Of a DNA stretch of 22,194 nucleotides, positions 7,895 through 15,351 are shown piece by piece. Location of the stretch: assembly GCA_031284645.1 (NCBI GenBank), contig JAITXS010000170.1, forward strand, positions 1 through 22,194, given 5' to 3'. Source of the DNA: Spirochaetaceae bacterium (GTDB lineage: Bacteria > Spirochaetota > Spirochaetia > Treponematales > Breznakiellaceae). The position numbers and the translations under genes are program-made. The notes below the pieces were generated by a model. It worked only from the letters and a program-made list of their open reading frames with translations. It did not search any database and had not been told where the DNA came from. How positions within the stretch are numbered: position 1 is the stretch's first letter; each line of letters begins with the position of its first letter.

Positions 7895-8572
7895 ATGAAG
7901 AAGACAATTTTTATCAAGCGTTTTTCGTCATGGGCACCGGGGATACAGAGCAGAGAAGAATGGCAACAATGGGCAGAGAATAAACGGGAGATTTCCGATA
8001 CTGAAGAGTCCCCCGCGCTCCTTTGGACAGATCCGCTTTTCCGAAGGCGCTTAAGCCAAATTTCAAAAATGACCATTGAGACTCTGCATAAACTTACTCC
8101 CTTTGATGATTCGGCGAAAATCGTTTTTGTTTCTCTCCGCGGCGAACTTGGCCGTCAATTTTCGATAAATAAAACCCTTGTAGAGGATGCGGCAATAAGC
8201 CCGGCCTCATTTTCGCTTTCCGTGTTTAATGCTCCGCCGGCATTAGCTTGTATCGCCCTGAATTTAAAAGCCGGGTATTCTGCAATATATCCGGCCCACA
8301 GGAGATTCCATGACGGATTTTTAAGCACCGCCGCTCCCCTCCTTTCAGGATCTGCCGAAGATATTGTTCTGGTCTATGCCGATGAATTTGTGCAAAAAGA
8401 ATACCGGCAACACGCAAAAGACATCATGGCGCCGCTTGCTTTTGCGGCCCTGCTTAACGCGCGCGGAGAAGGGGAGCCGATTGACTGTTCTGTAGAAAAT
8501 ACTGATTTATTATCGCCGCAAACTTTTTTAAAAAAATTATTTTCCTTACGGAATGTGGTCTATGCAATCTGA
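7895..8572 (+). CDS. Ketosynthase-like chain-length factor (Ketoacyl-synt_2 type)
   Basis: The protein (about 225 residues) matches the short N-terminal ketosynthase-like family found beside aryl-polyene and dialkylresorcinol genes. Diagnostic stretches are SSWAPGIQSREEWQQWA near the start, DPLFRRRLSQISKMT, SLRGELGRQFS, SPASFSLSVFNAPPALAC and VLVYADEFVQ. It is far shorter than a real ketoacyl synthase and lacks the second half with the catalytic histidines, so it should act as a partner or chain-length factor, not as an independent condensing enzyme. AAAAAGGAG ends at 7875. A TTG at 7877 would be too close to it and the ATG at 7895 is unusually far, so the start is unsettled. I prefer 7895 because family members begin just before the xxxSSWAPG motif. 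Confidence 0.8.
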   Translation: MKKTIFIKRFSSWAPGIQSREEWQQWAENKREISDTEESPALLWTDPLFRRRLSQISKMTIETLHKLTPFDDSAKIVFVSLRGELGRQFSINKTLVEDAAISPASFSLSVFNAPPALACIALNLKAGYSAIYPAHRRFHDGFLSTAAPLLSGSAEDIVLVYADEFVQKEYRQHAKDIMAPLAFAALLNARGEGEPIDCSVENTDLLSPQTFLKKLFSLRNVVYAI

Positions 8573-9347
8573 TCCGGTACCGCTTAAAAATTATGCTTTT
8601 TATATCTACTGTGTCTTTGTAAAATGGTTTTCTTTTTTTCTTTTCGGACTTGGCTCTCTTTTTCTTGTCATCTTTATCTTTCCCCTGATGCGCCTCTGCA
8701 TCCATCCGGGGAAACGCTTTCAAAAATACGCCCGCACTCTTATTTCGCGTTTATTTTTTCTTTTTACGATGATAATGAGTCTTTCCGGTGCCTTTACCAT
8801 CGAAATTGATGATAAAAACGTACTAAAACAGCTAAAAAGCAAGATAATCATAGCAAATCATCCCTCGTTATTAGATGTCGTGGTTTTAATCTCGTTCATT
8901 CAAAACGCAGACTGCATTGTAAACGCACGTTTACTGCATAATATTATAAGCGGCGTTGTAAAACAGCTGTACATCCCGAATTCATTAGCGTACGAAGAGC
9001 TTATGGCATTGTGCGCCGAATCGCTTTCCGACGGGAATTGTCTTATTATTTTCCCCGAAGGTACAAGAACGCCCCGCGAAGGAAAAAATACAATTAAAAA
9101 AGGCGCAGCCCGTCTTGCATTCCGGAATTTATGCGGCATAATTCCGGTACACATAGGCGGCAGCGATAAATACGGCTTGGGAAAAAAAGACCCCTGGTAC
9201 GGATTTAACCACACGGGAAAATATACCTACAGACTAACAGTCCTGCCGGAAATTTCACCGGAACCATACAAAAAACTGCCTGAGCCGGCTGCGGTAAAAC
9301 GAATAAATGAGGAAATAATCCGTGTCCTGTTTGGAAGAATGGGGTGA
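8553..9347 (+). CDS. PlsC-like lysophospholipid acyltransferase
   Basis: This 264-residue membrane protein has a long hydrophobic segment at about residues 15-48, a second at about 62-82, then the acyltransferase blocks NHPSLLD (102-108, the H-x4-D catalytic pair) and FPEGTRT (167-173). Family members move an acyl chain from a carrier protein or CoA onto a lysolipid or sugar at the inner membrane. In aryl-polyene loci a homologous gene sits just after the chain-length factor and is thought to join the polyene to a lipid. Here the start overlaps the upstream gene by 20 nt (11 nt if the ATG at 8562 is used), so the two are translationally coupled. No acyl-carrier gene follows, which is unusual if the pathway is complete at this locus. 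Confidence 0.85.
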   Translation: MWSMQSDPVPLKNYAFYIYCVFVKWFSFFLFGLGSLFLVIFIFPLMRLCIHPGKRFQKYARTLISRLFFLFTMIMSLSGAFTIEIDDKNVLKQLKSKIIIANHPSLLDVVVLISFIQNADCIVNARLLHNIISGVVKQLYIPNSLAYEELMALCAESLSDGNCLIIFPEGTRTPREGKNTIKKGAARLAFRNLCGIIPVHIGGSDKYGLGKKDPWYGFNHTGKYTYRLTVLPEISPEPYKKLPEPAAVKRINEEIIRVLFGRMG

Positions 9348-9384
9348 TTGGGTCAAGGGTAGAGGGTTTTGATCATATCGGACA

Positions 9385-9412
9385 GCTCATGCCTTTCACC
9401 TTAGGCATCAGC
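9385..9412. terminator. Hairpin between acyltransferase and LysR genes
   Basis: GCTCATGCCT (9385-9394) and AGGCATCAGC (9403-9412) pair at nine of ten positions around an 8-nt loop. The right arm covers the LysR stop codon. It probably ends transcripts from both convergent genes, although the T tracts are weak. Confidence 0.5.
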
Positions 9413-10364
9413 TATAGCTTCTCGCGGCAAGTGCGTTTTTTGACTTTACCATTTTGTCAATAAACTTTTTATCAAGCGGGGAAAATTCATAACCCTCAGG
9501 ATAGACGAGCAGGTCTTTGTATTGATTATTGGCAAACTCGCATTTTCGCTGGATGAGTTTATACCTGGTAAGGAGTTTTTCAGGGATAGGAGATACCCAC
9601 ATATAGGTTGCGGGAATAGTACAAAGCAGATCAAACTGATTTCCCCGTTCATAAAGGTATATCCGTTTTTTCCCGGCTGCCTGATCAGACGACATCGTAT
9701 CCGAAAAAGACTGCCGTATATCGGCAGCGTTCAGGTAGGGGACAACAGTATCCCCGTGAATAATTTCTATGGATGTTTTTAACTCGCTGAACAAAACTTC
9801 TTTTACTTCTGCCAAACGGTGTTTTTTTGACATTAAGGCCAAATATTCAAATTCCCATATTTGTTCGTGGAGAAGCCTTTTTTCCGCAAGATAATCAAGA
9901 AAATAATTTTCATACACGCTCTGATAGCGGATTATCCCCAGATTGAATTTTTTTTCAACAACATTGTTCACCGTCTGCACGGAATTTGTTTCCTGCATAT
10001 CAATCTTGATTGCCTTATCAAAATCCAATTCCTCAACAAATTGCGTAAAAGCCGCCGCTATATAACTTCCCCGAGGTATGGAAATGCTGAAGTTTTGCTG
10101 ATTGGGCTGTTCAGAATTGGACAGACGGCTTATCTCGTTGATCTGTTCAAGAATTTTCCGCGCCCGGTCCAGAAATTCGATGCCCTTTTTGGTGGGGAAA
10201 ACCCCCTTGGAATTCCGTTCGAAAACAGGGAATCCTATGCTTTCTTCCAATTCTTTGATGGCCTTACTTAAATTAGGCTGAGCCATATAAAGATTATTCG
10301 CAGCCCGGGTTATAGATCGTGTCCGCTCAATTTCAATAGCGTATTTGAAAAATAAAGTATTCAT
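9408..10364 (-). CDS. LysR-family transcriptional regulator
   Basis: The 318-residue protein begins with a typical LysR winged helix-turn-helix: TRSITRAANNLYMAQPNLS (about 15-33) followed by KAIKELEESIGFPVFERN and the wing GVFPTKKG. The linker helix with ARKILEQINEI follows, then a ligand-binding region from about residue 90 whose co-inducer cannot be read from sequence. Such proteins act as tetramers that control nearby and often divergent genes in response to a small molecule. The gene is convergent with the methyltransferase operon and faces 228 nt of non-coding DNA upstream. It could regulate itself or the upstream neighbourhood, but no target is shown directly. Confidence 0.9.
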   Translation of the reverse strand: MNTLFFKYAIEIERTRSITRAANNLYMAQPNLSKAIKELEESIGFPVFERNSKGVFPTKKGIEFLDRARKILEQINEISRLSNSEQPNQQNFSISIPRGSYIAAAFTQFVEELDFDKAIKIDMQETNSVQTVNNVVEKKFNLGIIRYQSVYENYFLDYLAEKRLLHEQIWEFEYLALMSKKHRLAEVKEVLFSELKTSIEIIHGDTVVPYLNAADIRQSFSDTMSSDQAAGKKRIYLYERGNQFDLLCTIPATYMWVSPIPEKLLTRYKLIQRKCEFANNQYKDLLVYPEGYEFSPLDKKFIDKMVKSKNALAARSYS

Positions 10365-10592
10365 GATTTGTCGAAACGGATCTCGATATTATCCTCTTTA
10401 AACACGGCTTACAACAAACAGAGTAGCGCATCTTGACACGAATTTCAAGCGCAAAGGCGAAATGTGACAGGGCACAAGAATTGAGATTTTACCGAAAAGG
10501 ACATCATGATCGAATACAAAGGCGAGCGGTGTCAATAATATTTCGCATATAAACATATCGGTGCTGCCGTAGAAGTAATGATATTAGGCCGT
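10365..10592. other. Intergenic region upstream of lysR; possible gene relic
   Basis: This gap separates the lysR start from the end of the - strand gene train. No convincing sigma-70 promoter or terminator stands out. On the + strand, AAAAGG (10495-10500) precedes an ATG at 10506 that opens a 10-codon frame ending at 10538 (MIEYKGERCQ). The peptide resembles the opening of prokaryotic RING/zinc-finger proteins, which start with a phrase like IEYKGERCPVCG, but it stops after the first cysteine. It may be a relic or chance. Confidence 0.3.
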
Positions 10593-11336
10593 TTACGGAT
10601 GCTTCATCTTTTGTCCGCATTTTTTGCATTTGACCACATCTGCATCTTTGCGCTTATAATGCGGAAAATGAACCGAATCTCCGCAGCGCGGACACTCCAG
10701 GTGTATTTCCTGGCAGAAAGGACACCCTCCCACGGAAGCGGCATTGGGAACCGCCGCTGTCATAAGATCGCGTAAGGACGCAAGTACACTATCCTTTTCA
10801 TTCCACATATTCAGTAAACCGTTAGCAGTATCGGCAATAAGGGTTACCAAGCCGTAGGAAGCAAACCCCACATGCTCCTTACATCTTCTGCAAAGGCCAA
10901 AAAATGATATATTCCATGTTGCACCACAAACCGGGCATAAATGCCCAATATTCCGGCTTCTGATATCCCTTTTATCCGTTACATCCGAGATATTTCCACA
11001 GGCAGGGCAACGGACTGAATAAGAATGACTACCGGAGGGTACAAAAGGGGTTGGCTTATTCACCGGATTGCCGCCGCATGCCGGAGCATGATTAACAGGA
11101 GGGTCTGGGGGTAGTGGATTTTGTATAAGCGGCGGTTTGTTTTGATCTTGTATTTCAGTAAGGACCGCTTGCTTATGTCCGGCCTTTAATTCCTGTATTA
11201 AAAGCCTGCGTTCCCGTGTATATTTGCCCTTCGTATAGTCGGCTAAAAGGGAGTTGAATACAGGGATATTGTCGATGATGGCGTTGTCACGGTCGGAGAG
11301 GATTTTTTGTACGATAGCGATGAATGTTGCATCCAT
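10593..11336 (-). CDS. Adaptor-module protein with multiple zinc ribbons
   Basis: Residues 1-58 are a diverged copy of the N-terminal module repeated through this locus (MDATFIAIVQKIL, then LLADYTKGKYTRERRLL). The second half of the module seen in the sister proteins (LQICxxQQ to LVLR) is missing. A proline-rich linker (about 65-105) follows. The rest carries six CxxC pairs (C110/113, C134/137, C149/152, C205/208, C215/218, C237/240), enough for about three zinc ribbons. A role in binding nucleic acid or protein is possible, but the pattern does not name a function. It is the last gene of the - strand train and starts 2 nt after the glycosyltransferase-like stop, so it is co-transcribed. It lacks membrane segments. 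Confidence 0.82.
   Translation of the reverse strand: MDATFIAIVQKILSDRDNAIIDNIPVFNSLLADYTKGKYTRERRLLIQELKAGHKQAVLTEIQDQNKPPLIQNPLPPDPPVNHAPACGGNPVNKPTPFVPSGSHSYSVRCPACGNISDVTDKRDIRSRNIGHLCPVCGATWNISFFGLCRRCKEHVGFASYGLVTLIADTANGLLNMWNEKDSVLASLRDLMTAAVPNAASVGGCPFCQEIHLECPRCGDSVHFPHYKRKDADVVKCKKCGQKMKHP
11163..11336 (-). repeat. Adaptor module copy 1 (half-length, diverged)
   Basis: Codons 1-58 of the zinc-ribbon protein. This is the most diverged of the five copies in the window and covers only the first half of the module. Confidence 0.75.
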
Positions 11337-11338
11337 TT

Positions 11339-12214
11339 TTATACCTTTCTGTCTATACTATCAAAATATCGGCTAAGAGACTCTATCCTTCTTAATGTAA
11401 CTATTTCTTCGGGAAAGTCATTGATTATTCTGTTTATGCAATTAAGGCAAAAAGATTTTCTTTTATCCGGTACCGTTTGTAAAATACTCTTTAATCCCCA
11501 GATATGGGTAAAACAAGCCTGTTTTTCAAGATTATTCAGATCCAACAGACTTTTAATATCGATTCCCCATGCACTTGCACACATAGCAAGGAGACGTTGT
11601 TCCGCAAAAACCATTTCTGCGGTGATGTTATTGCTTCTTTGTAAGTTTTTCATAAAGGCAATGGATTGATTCGTATAATACGCCTTTATATTTTCATCGG
11701 CAATATAGAGGAATGCGGTATTGCAGGGAAGAACCGACCAGTCCCATTCTGTCGGGAACATATAGGCATCATGCATCTGGAAGAAGGACTTGGGTGGGTA
11801 AATTTCATCGCTGATAGTTTCCCTGTGGATTACGGCTAATGGGGTATCGCTTAAATCCCTGTCCAGCGGTTCCCAGACAATAAAATCGGTGTCAATCATA
11901 ACGCATGGAGCAGGTTGTTTTTGCAGAGCATATATTTTTCCGGCTGCCCAAAAAGCCAGGGGGCTTATAGCGGGATCGATTTCATTATCCAAACAGGTAT
12001 CTATGCCCCTGTCCCAGAGATGGTCGATTCCTAAATTCCGGTAATAATCCGCGCCAATACTGTCGGTAATCATTTTTATGCTGCCGTTATGCTTTCGCCA
12101 TTCCAGGGCGGAGAGTATGGTTGTCAATAGTTCATAATCTTCGATGGAATAGGGAGCGCCCCGATGTCGGGTGAGGAAGGGTTTTGTCCAATTGGAGTGG
12201 AAAGCGGCGGTCAA
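11339..12214 (-). CDS. DUF6734-like, glycosyltransferase-type protein
   Basis: The 291-residue protein contains CVMIDTDFIVWEPL at about 104-117. It resembles the DxD metal/nucleotide-sugar motif of GT-A glycosyltransferases in the form seen in the DUF6734 family. The preceding ITDSIGADYYRNLG and SPLAFWAAGKIYALQKQ also fit that family. The likely activity is sugar transfer from a nucleotide sugar, with unknown acceptor. The start codon is TTG and its bases overlap the TGA of the upstream adaptor gene (TTGA), so it is translated by coupling. It has no adaptor module of its own but lies between two genes that do, which makes it either a payload carried by the array or a partner of one of them. 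No signal peptide or membrane segment is evident. Confidence 0.65.
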   Translation of the reverse strand: MTAAFHSNWTKPFLTRHRGAPYSIEDYELLTTILSALEWRKHNGSIKMITDSIGADYYRNLGIDHLWDRGIDTCLDNEIDPAISPLAFWAAGKIYALQKQPAPCVMIDTDFIVWEPLDRDLSDTPLAVIHRETISDEIYPPKSFFQMHDAYMFPTEWDWSVLPCNTAFLYIADENIKAYYTNQSIAFMKNLQRSNNITAEMVFAEQRLLAMCASAWGIDIKSLLDLNNLEKQACFTHIWGLKSILQTVPDKRKSFCLNCINRIINDFPEEIVTLRRIESLSRYFDSIDRKV

Positions 12215-13149
12215 GATTTAGTTTTTTCCTCTCTTATCTTTTGTATCAATTCTCCTGCATGTTGCCAATCTATCTCTCCTACTAAAGCAATGGATGTTAG
12301 TGAAATTAGGAATACTAATACACCAACCGGTACTGATAAGCCAAAGATGATGGGTCCCGAGGCGAAAAGACCAACCATGGATATACACCATTGTAACCGG
12401 TCCTTGCTCGTCGAGGTCGATTTTAAAAGGTCATTTACATGCGCATATTCATTAGAATGTTTTTGAAGCAGCTTCTTGGCATTTTTAAAATCCGATCGGG
12501 CATTGCCAAAATTGCTCAGGCATAGATAGTATTCTCCCCGCTCAATATAGGCGCTTGCATTACCGGGATCTTGCGTAATTGTTTCTGTTATTCTTTGAAT
12601 TGCTGTGTTAAATATATCTTCCTGGCTTGGGACAGAAGTCTTTGGTATAAAAGTAATTAAATCTATTCCGTACCCAATCCCGCCGGAACTGGTAAGGGCA
12701 GCGACTTTTTGCTCTGGCTTTGGTGTAGATTGAGAAGCGCTTTGCTCTGTCGCCGTCGGCTTCCCGCAGGAGGAACAAAACTTGGCACCTTCGCTTAATG
12801 GCGCGCCGCATTCTGAGCAAAATAAGTCCTCTCCTTTTTCATGCCCATTGTCCGGCCGCAACACCAAGGTCAGCATATCCACCAGTTCCGCTGCTATTTC
12901 CTCTGTCAGAAAATATTCTTCGTGTAAACACCTGGTCTGCTGCTGTTTACAAATTTGTAATTCCCGGGTGCTGTCGATGGCTTTTGCTACACCAGCTTCA
13001 ATCGCCTGTAAAAGCAGACGGCTTTCTTTCTTGTATTCACCCTTGGTATAGTCGGCCAAAAATGATTTACATTTGGCGGTGTTGAACAGAGCTTCTTTTC
13101 CTTGTTCGGTGACGAGCTTTTGTACAGTTGCGATAAATACAGTGTCCAT
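12211..13149 (-). CDS. Adaptor-module protein with zinc ribbon, TPR and membrane helices
   Basis: The frame is open further upstream, but MDTVFIATVQKLV at 13149 is the start shared by the sister genes and has AAGGGG about 9 nt ahead. Residues 1-98 are the adaptor module. A zinc ribbon follows (C111, C114, C125, C128, in CSECGAPLSEGAKFCSSCG), then a low-complexity linker, a TPR-like helical pair (about 170-240, AYIERGEYYLCLSNFGNARSDF), and two adjacent hydrophobic segments (about 254-291) near the C-terminus. The protein should sit on the cytoplasmic face of the inner membrane, held by a C-terminal hairpin. It could give the array a membrane-linked output. Its stop overlaps the TTG of the next gene. 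Confidence 0.82.
   Translation of the reverse strand: MDTVFIATVQKLVTEQGKEALFNTAKCKSFLADYTKGEYKKESRLLLQAIEAGVAKAIDSTRELQICKQQQTRCLHEEYFLTEEIAAELVDMLTLVLRPDNGHEKGEDLFCSECGAPLSEGAKFCSSCGKPTATEQSASQSTPKPEQKVAALTSSGGIGYGIDLITFIPKTSVPSQEDIFNTAIQRITETITQDPGNASAYIERGEYYLCLSNFGNARSDFKNAKKLLQKHSNEYAHVNDLLKSTSTSKDRLQWCISMVGLFASGPIIFGLSVPVGVLVFLISLTSIALVGEIDWQHAGELIQKIREEKTKS
12856..13149 (-). repeat. Adaptor module copy 2 (full length)
   Basis: Codons 1-98 of the zinc-ribbon/TPR/TM protein. Much of the first 150 nt is nearly identical in DNA to the copy at 14172-14465, including a long exact run around TTTCTTTCTTGTATTCACCC on the + strand. The two copies therefore arose by recent duplication or gene conversion. 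Confidence 0.85.
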
Positions 13150-13193
13150 TGTTATTATCCCCTTGGCAAAATATTTTTGTTCCATATTTCTCA

Positions 13194-13301
13194 TCAATAC
13201 TGATAATTTTTCTTCATTTTTAAAGATATTTTCTGGCAGTATACCGGACAGAAATGTACCCCTTCCAATAACACCATATTCTCTGGAACTGTGGTTCGCA
13301 T
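13194..13301 (-). pseudogene. Possible relic of a formylglycine-enzyme-type (FGE) domain
   Basis: In the gap between two adaptor genes a 35-codon frame reads VPENMVLLEG then VHF. FGE-sulfatase/SUMF1-type domains open with a phrase like VPxxMVxVEGGTFxMG. One extra G in the GGGG run at about 13258-13261 would restore EGGTFLSG, and that frame then runs on into the adaptor gene downstream. AGGGGG precedes it. This looks like the frameshifted start of a lost payload, though the match is short and could be chance. A short coupling leader peptide is the alternative. Confidence 0.35.
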
Positions 13302-13325
13302 TGTCATTACCCCCTAGTTACTTAA

Positions 13326-14465
13326 TCACTCATCATCATCATCGTCAAAATCATCATCAAAATCATCATCATCGTCATCGTCATCGTCAAAATCTTCTTC
13401 GTCGTCATTATCATCGTCTTCCAATTCTTTTGTTAATTCGTTTAATCGTTTCTTTAACGAAGTCTTTGACGGATCAAGTGTAACTGCACGTTTTAAATCC
13501 GCAATCGCCGCAGGGAACATCGCTAAAAATTGATAAGTATAAGCTCTAAATTCATAAATTTCCGCCTGGTTGGAGTTTCGGTGAATTGCTTCATTGAAAT
13601 CAGACAAAGCCGAATTATAATCTTCCAATGTACAATAAGCAATTCCGCGTTGAAAAAAAGTAAAATCTTTTGGTTCCAGATTGATTGCCATTGTAAAATC
13701 GCTTATGGCCTGTTGATATTCCTGACGCCCGGAGTAACACATTCCCCTGTCTACATATAGTGAAGATTCAATCTCATCAGAATGCAAAAGATTTATTGCA
13801 TTTGTATAATCCGGGATAGCTTCATTAAACCAGCCCTTTTGTTTATAAGCCTGACCCCGATAAGCAAAAGCGTATCCTTCTATACTGGGAACTAAAGCCT
13901 TATTAATATTTAACGCAGAAGTAAAATCACTAATCGCCTCATTATACCGACCATGATGACTATAAGCCAGCCCCCTATCAATAAAATGGGTAGGAAACGC
14001 CTCGAATTCAATAGCTCGTGTAAATTCAGCTATTGCTTGTTCGAATTCTTCTTTTTCGATAAAATGACGTCCTTTTTGAATATGAATGTCGGCATTATCA
14101 TGGTTATTCTCGTCAGTATTTTCAGATATTTGTACAACAGGATCTTTCGGGGAAGTTACAGTATTATCTCCACGCAGTATAAAACTGATTGTGTCAATAA
14201 TTCCAATTGCCATTTCCTCTGTAATAAAATAATCATCCTGCAGCAAACGTATCTGTTGCAGCTTGCAGATTTGTAATTCTTGGGTGTTATCAATTGCTTT
14301 TGCAGCTCCGGATTCTATAGCTTGCATTAAAAGACGGCTTTCTTTCTTGTATTCACCCTTGGTATAATCCGCCAAAAATGATTTGCCCTTGGCAGTGTTG
14401 AACAGGGCTTCTTTTCCTTGTTCGGTGACGAGCTTTTGTACAATTGTGATAAATGCAGTGTCCAT
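13326..14465 (-). CDS. Adaptor-module TPR protein with poly-aspartate tail
   Basis: An upstream ATG at 14474 is directly at the ribosome site, whereas MDTAFITIVQKLV at 14465 has AAAGGG 9 nt ahead and matches the sister starts, so 14465 is chosen. Residues 1-98 are the adaptor module. From about 125 to 345 there are roughly six tetratricopeptide repeats with the usual alternation (AIAEFTRAIEF, AYSHHGRYNEAISDFTSAL, AYKQKGWFNEAIPDYTNAI, CYSGRQEYQQAISDFTMAI, AYCTLEDYNSALSDFNEAI). The final 33 residues are almost all Asp and Glu. TPR arrays bind proteins. The acidic tail could mimic DNA, bind metal or basic partners, or improve solubility. No membrane segment is present. Confidence 0.85.
   Translation of the reverse strand: MDTAFITIVQKLVTEQGKEALFNTAKGKSFLADYTKGEYKKESRLLMQAIESGAAKAIDNTQELQICKLQQIRLLQDDYFITEEMAIGIIDTISFILRGDNTVTSPKDPVVQISENTDENNHDNADIHIQKGRHFIEKEEFEQAIAEFTRAIEFEAFPTHFIDRGLAYSHHGRYNEAISDFTSALNINKALVPSIEGYAFAYRGQAYKQKGWFNEAIPDYTNAINLLHSDEIESSLYVDRGMCYSGRQEYQQAISDFTMAINLEPKDFTFFQRGIAYCTLEDYNSALSDFNEAIHRNSNQAEIYEFRAYTYQFLAMFPAAIADLKRAVTLDPSKTSLKKRLNELTKELEDDDNDDEEDFDDDDDDDDDFDDDFDDDDDE
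13329..13427 (-). repeat. Asp-codon microsatellite at the C-terminus of the TPR protein
   Basis: On the + strand this stretch is built of TCA/TCG trinucleotides (GAT/GAC on the coding strand), encoding runs of up to nine Asp separated by Phe and Glu. Gain or loss of units would stay in frame and alter tail length. Confidence 0.8.
14172..14465 (-). repeat. Adaptor module copy 3 (full length)
   Basis: Codons 1-98 of the TPR/poly-Asp protein. Closest in DNA to copy 2. Confidence 0.85.
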
Positions 14466-14507
14466 TAAATACATCCCTTTAAAATATTAAAAAATAATTT
14501 GCACATT

Positions 14508-14536
14508 TTTATACCATTTTATGAAATTACCAGCAA
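14508..14536 (-). promoter_or_regulatory. Candidate internal promoter for the TPR adaptor gene
   Basis: Read on the - strand, TTGCTG (14536-14531), a 17-nt spacer and TATAAA (14513-14508) lie over the end of the UDG-like gene, about 45 nt before the adaptor start. The 61-nt A/T-rich gap here is longer than most gaps in the train, which fits a second transcription start. Confidence 0.35.
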
Positions 14537-15351
14537 AATTTCTCTTTAAACTTTTCATCATTTATAATTGTCATAACAGGATTGTAAAAATGTTCTTGTG
14601 TCGTTTGAGCTATGCTTGAAAAATGATATAGGTCAATAATTGGTATTTCCTTATCCTCTATCATTAAAGATCGTAGTGCCGCAGGATAAGTATAATCTAT
14701 ATCCGGGATAAAATTTGCTCCGTCGAATGCTTGCTTTAATAAATTGTAATTGATTCTTAATTCCCAAAGATTCATAGTAATGATAATATCAGGTTCTAAT
14801 ATTTTTATTTCCTTTTTGAAAAAATCTGTTTTTGTGAGTTCAGAATGTTCCAAAAATGAATTTATTAATTTAACGTCTGCCTTATTATCATCAACATATT
14901 TTGAAAGTTCCATAAATGCAAAACTTATACCATGTGGTAAACCTATACCTTTCGCTATACAACTTGCAGATTCTAACTGATAATATGCCTGCGTTTTTCC
15001 GCCATTAATTATGCCTTTGGCAATATACATCATTCTGCTATGAAACTTATTCTCATCTACTCTTTCACCATTATTAACATTATTTTTTTTATATTCATCA
15101 AGAAAATGTGCTATACAACCTTTTTTGTGCATGTCTCCAACAGGATCTCTGCCAATAAAAAGTATCTTTTTAGGTTGCTCAAAATAATTCGGGAAAAATC
15201 CATCGGTACAGAAAAAATCTTTACCTTGATAGGGTTTGCCGGATTCTTTGGTTTTTAAATGTGGTATTTCCTTATCCGCTACGCAAGCTTTCCACTGCTT
15301 CATTAAATCTCCAATTTCTTTGTTTTTATCTTGTTGCAAACAAGCGTTCAT
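14527..15351 (-). CDS. Unknown protein, possible uracil-DNA-glycosylase-like fold
   Basis: This 274-residue protein is visibly richer in A+T than its neighbours and lacks the adaptor module. KKILFIGRDPVGD (about 61-73) resembles the first beta-strand and catalytic/uracil-binding loop region of UDG-superfamily proteins, and PDIIITMNLWELR near 187 resembles their central beta-strand. IDLYHFSSIAQTT near the C-terminus could correspond to the histidine-bearing motif. I do not claim glycosylase activity, because the resemblance is weak. Its ATG shares bases with the stop codon of the truncated adaptor copy (ATGA), and its ribosome site (AAGGGAGGGGG) lies inside that copy. It appears to have been inserted behind an adaptor 5' end. 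Base composition suggests separate acquisition. Confidence 0.6.
   Translation of the reverse strand: MNACLQQDKNKEIGDLMKQWKACVADKEIPHLKTKESGKPYQGKDFFCTDGFFPNYFEQPKKILFIGRDPVGDMHKKGCIAHFLDEYKKNNVNNGERVDENKFHSRMMYIAKGIINGGKTQAYYQLESASCIAKGIGLPHGISFAFMELSKYVDDNKADVKLINSFLEHSELTKTDFFKKEIKILEPDIIITMNLWELRINYNLLKQAFDGANFIPDIDYTYPAALRSLMIEDKEIPIIDLYHFSSIAQTTQEHFYNPVMTIINDEKFKEKFCW

Noticed and set aside
13150..13197. N-terminal extension of the zinc-ribbon/TPR/TM adaptor protein
   Set aside because: All sister proteins start at MDTxF, and a ribosome site sits directly ahead of that codon.
13329..13427. Trinucleotide run considered as a CRISPR or non-coding satellite
   Set aside because: It is a coding microsatellite in frame with the TPR gene, and there are no spacer-repeat units.
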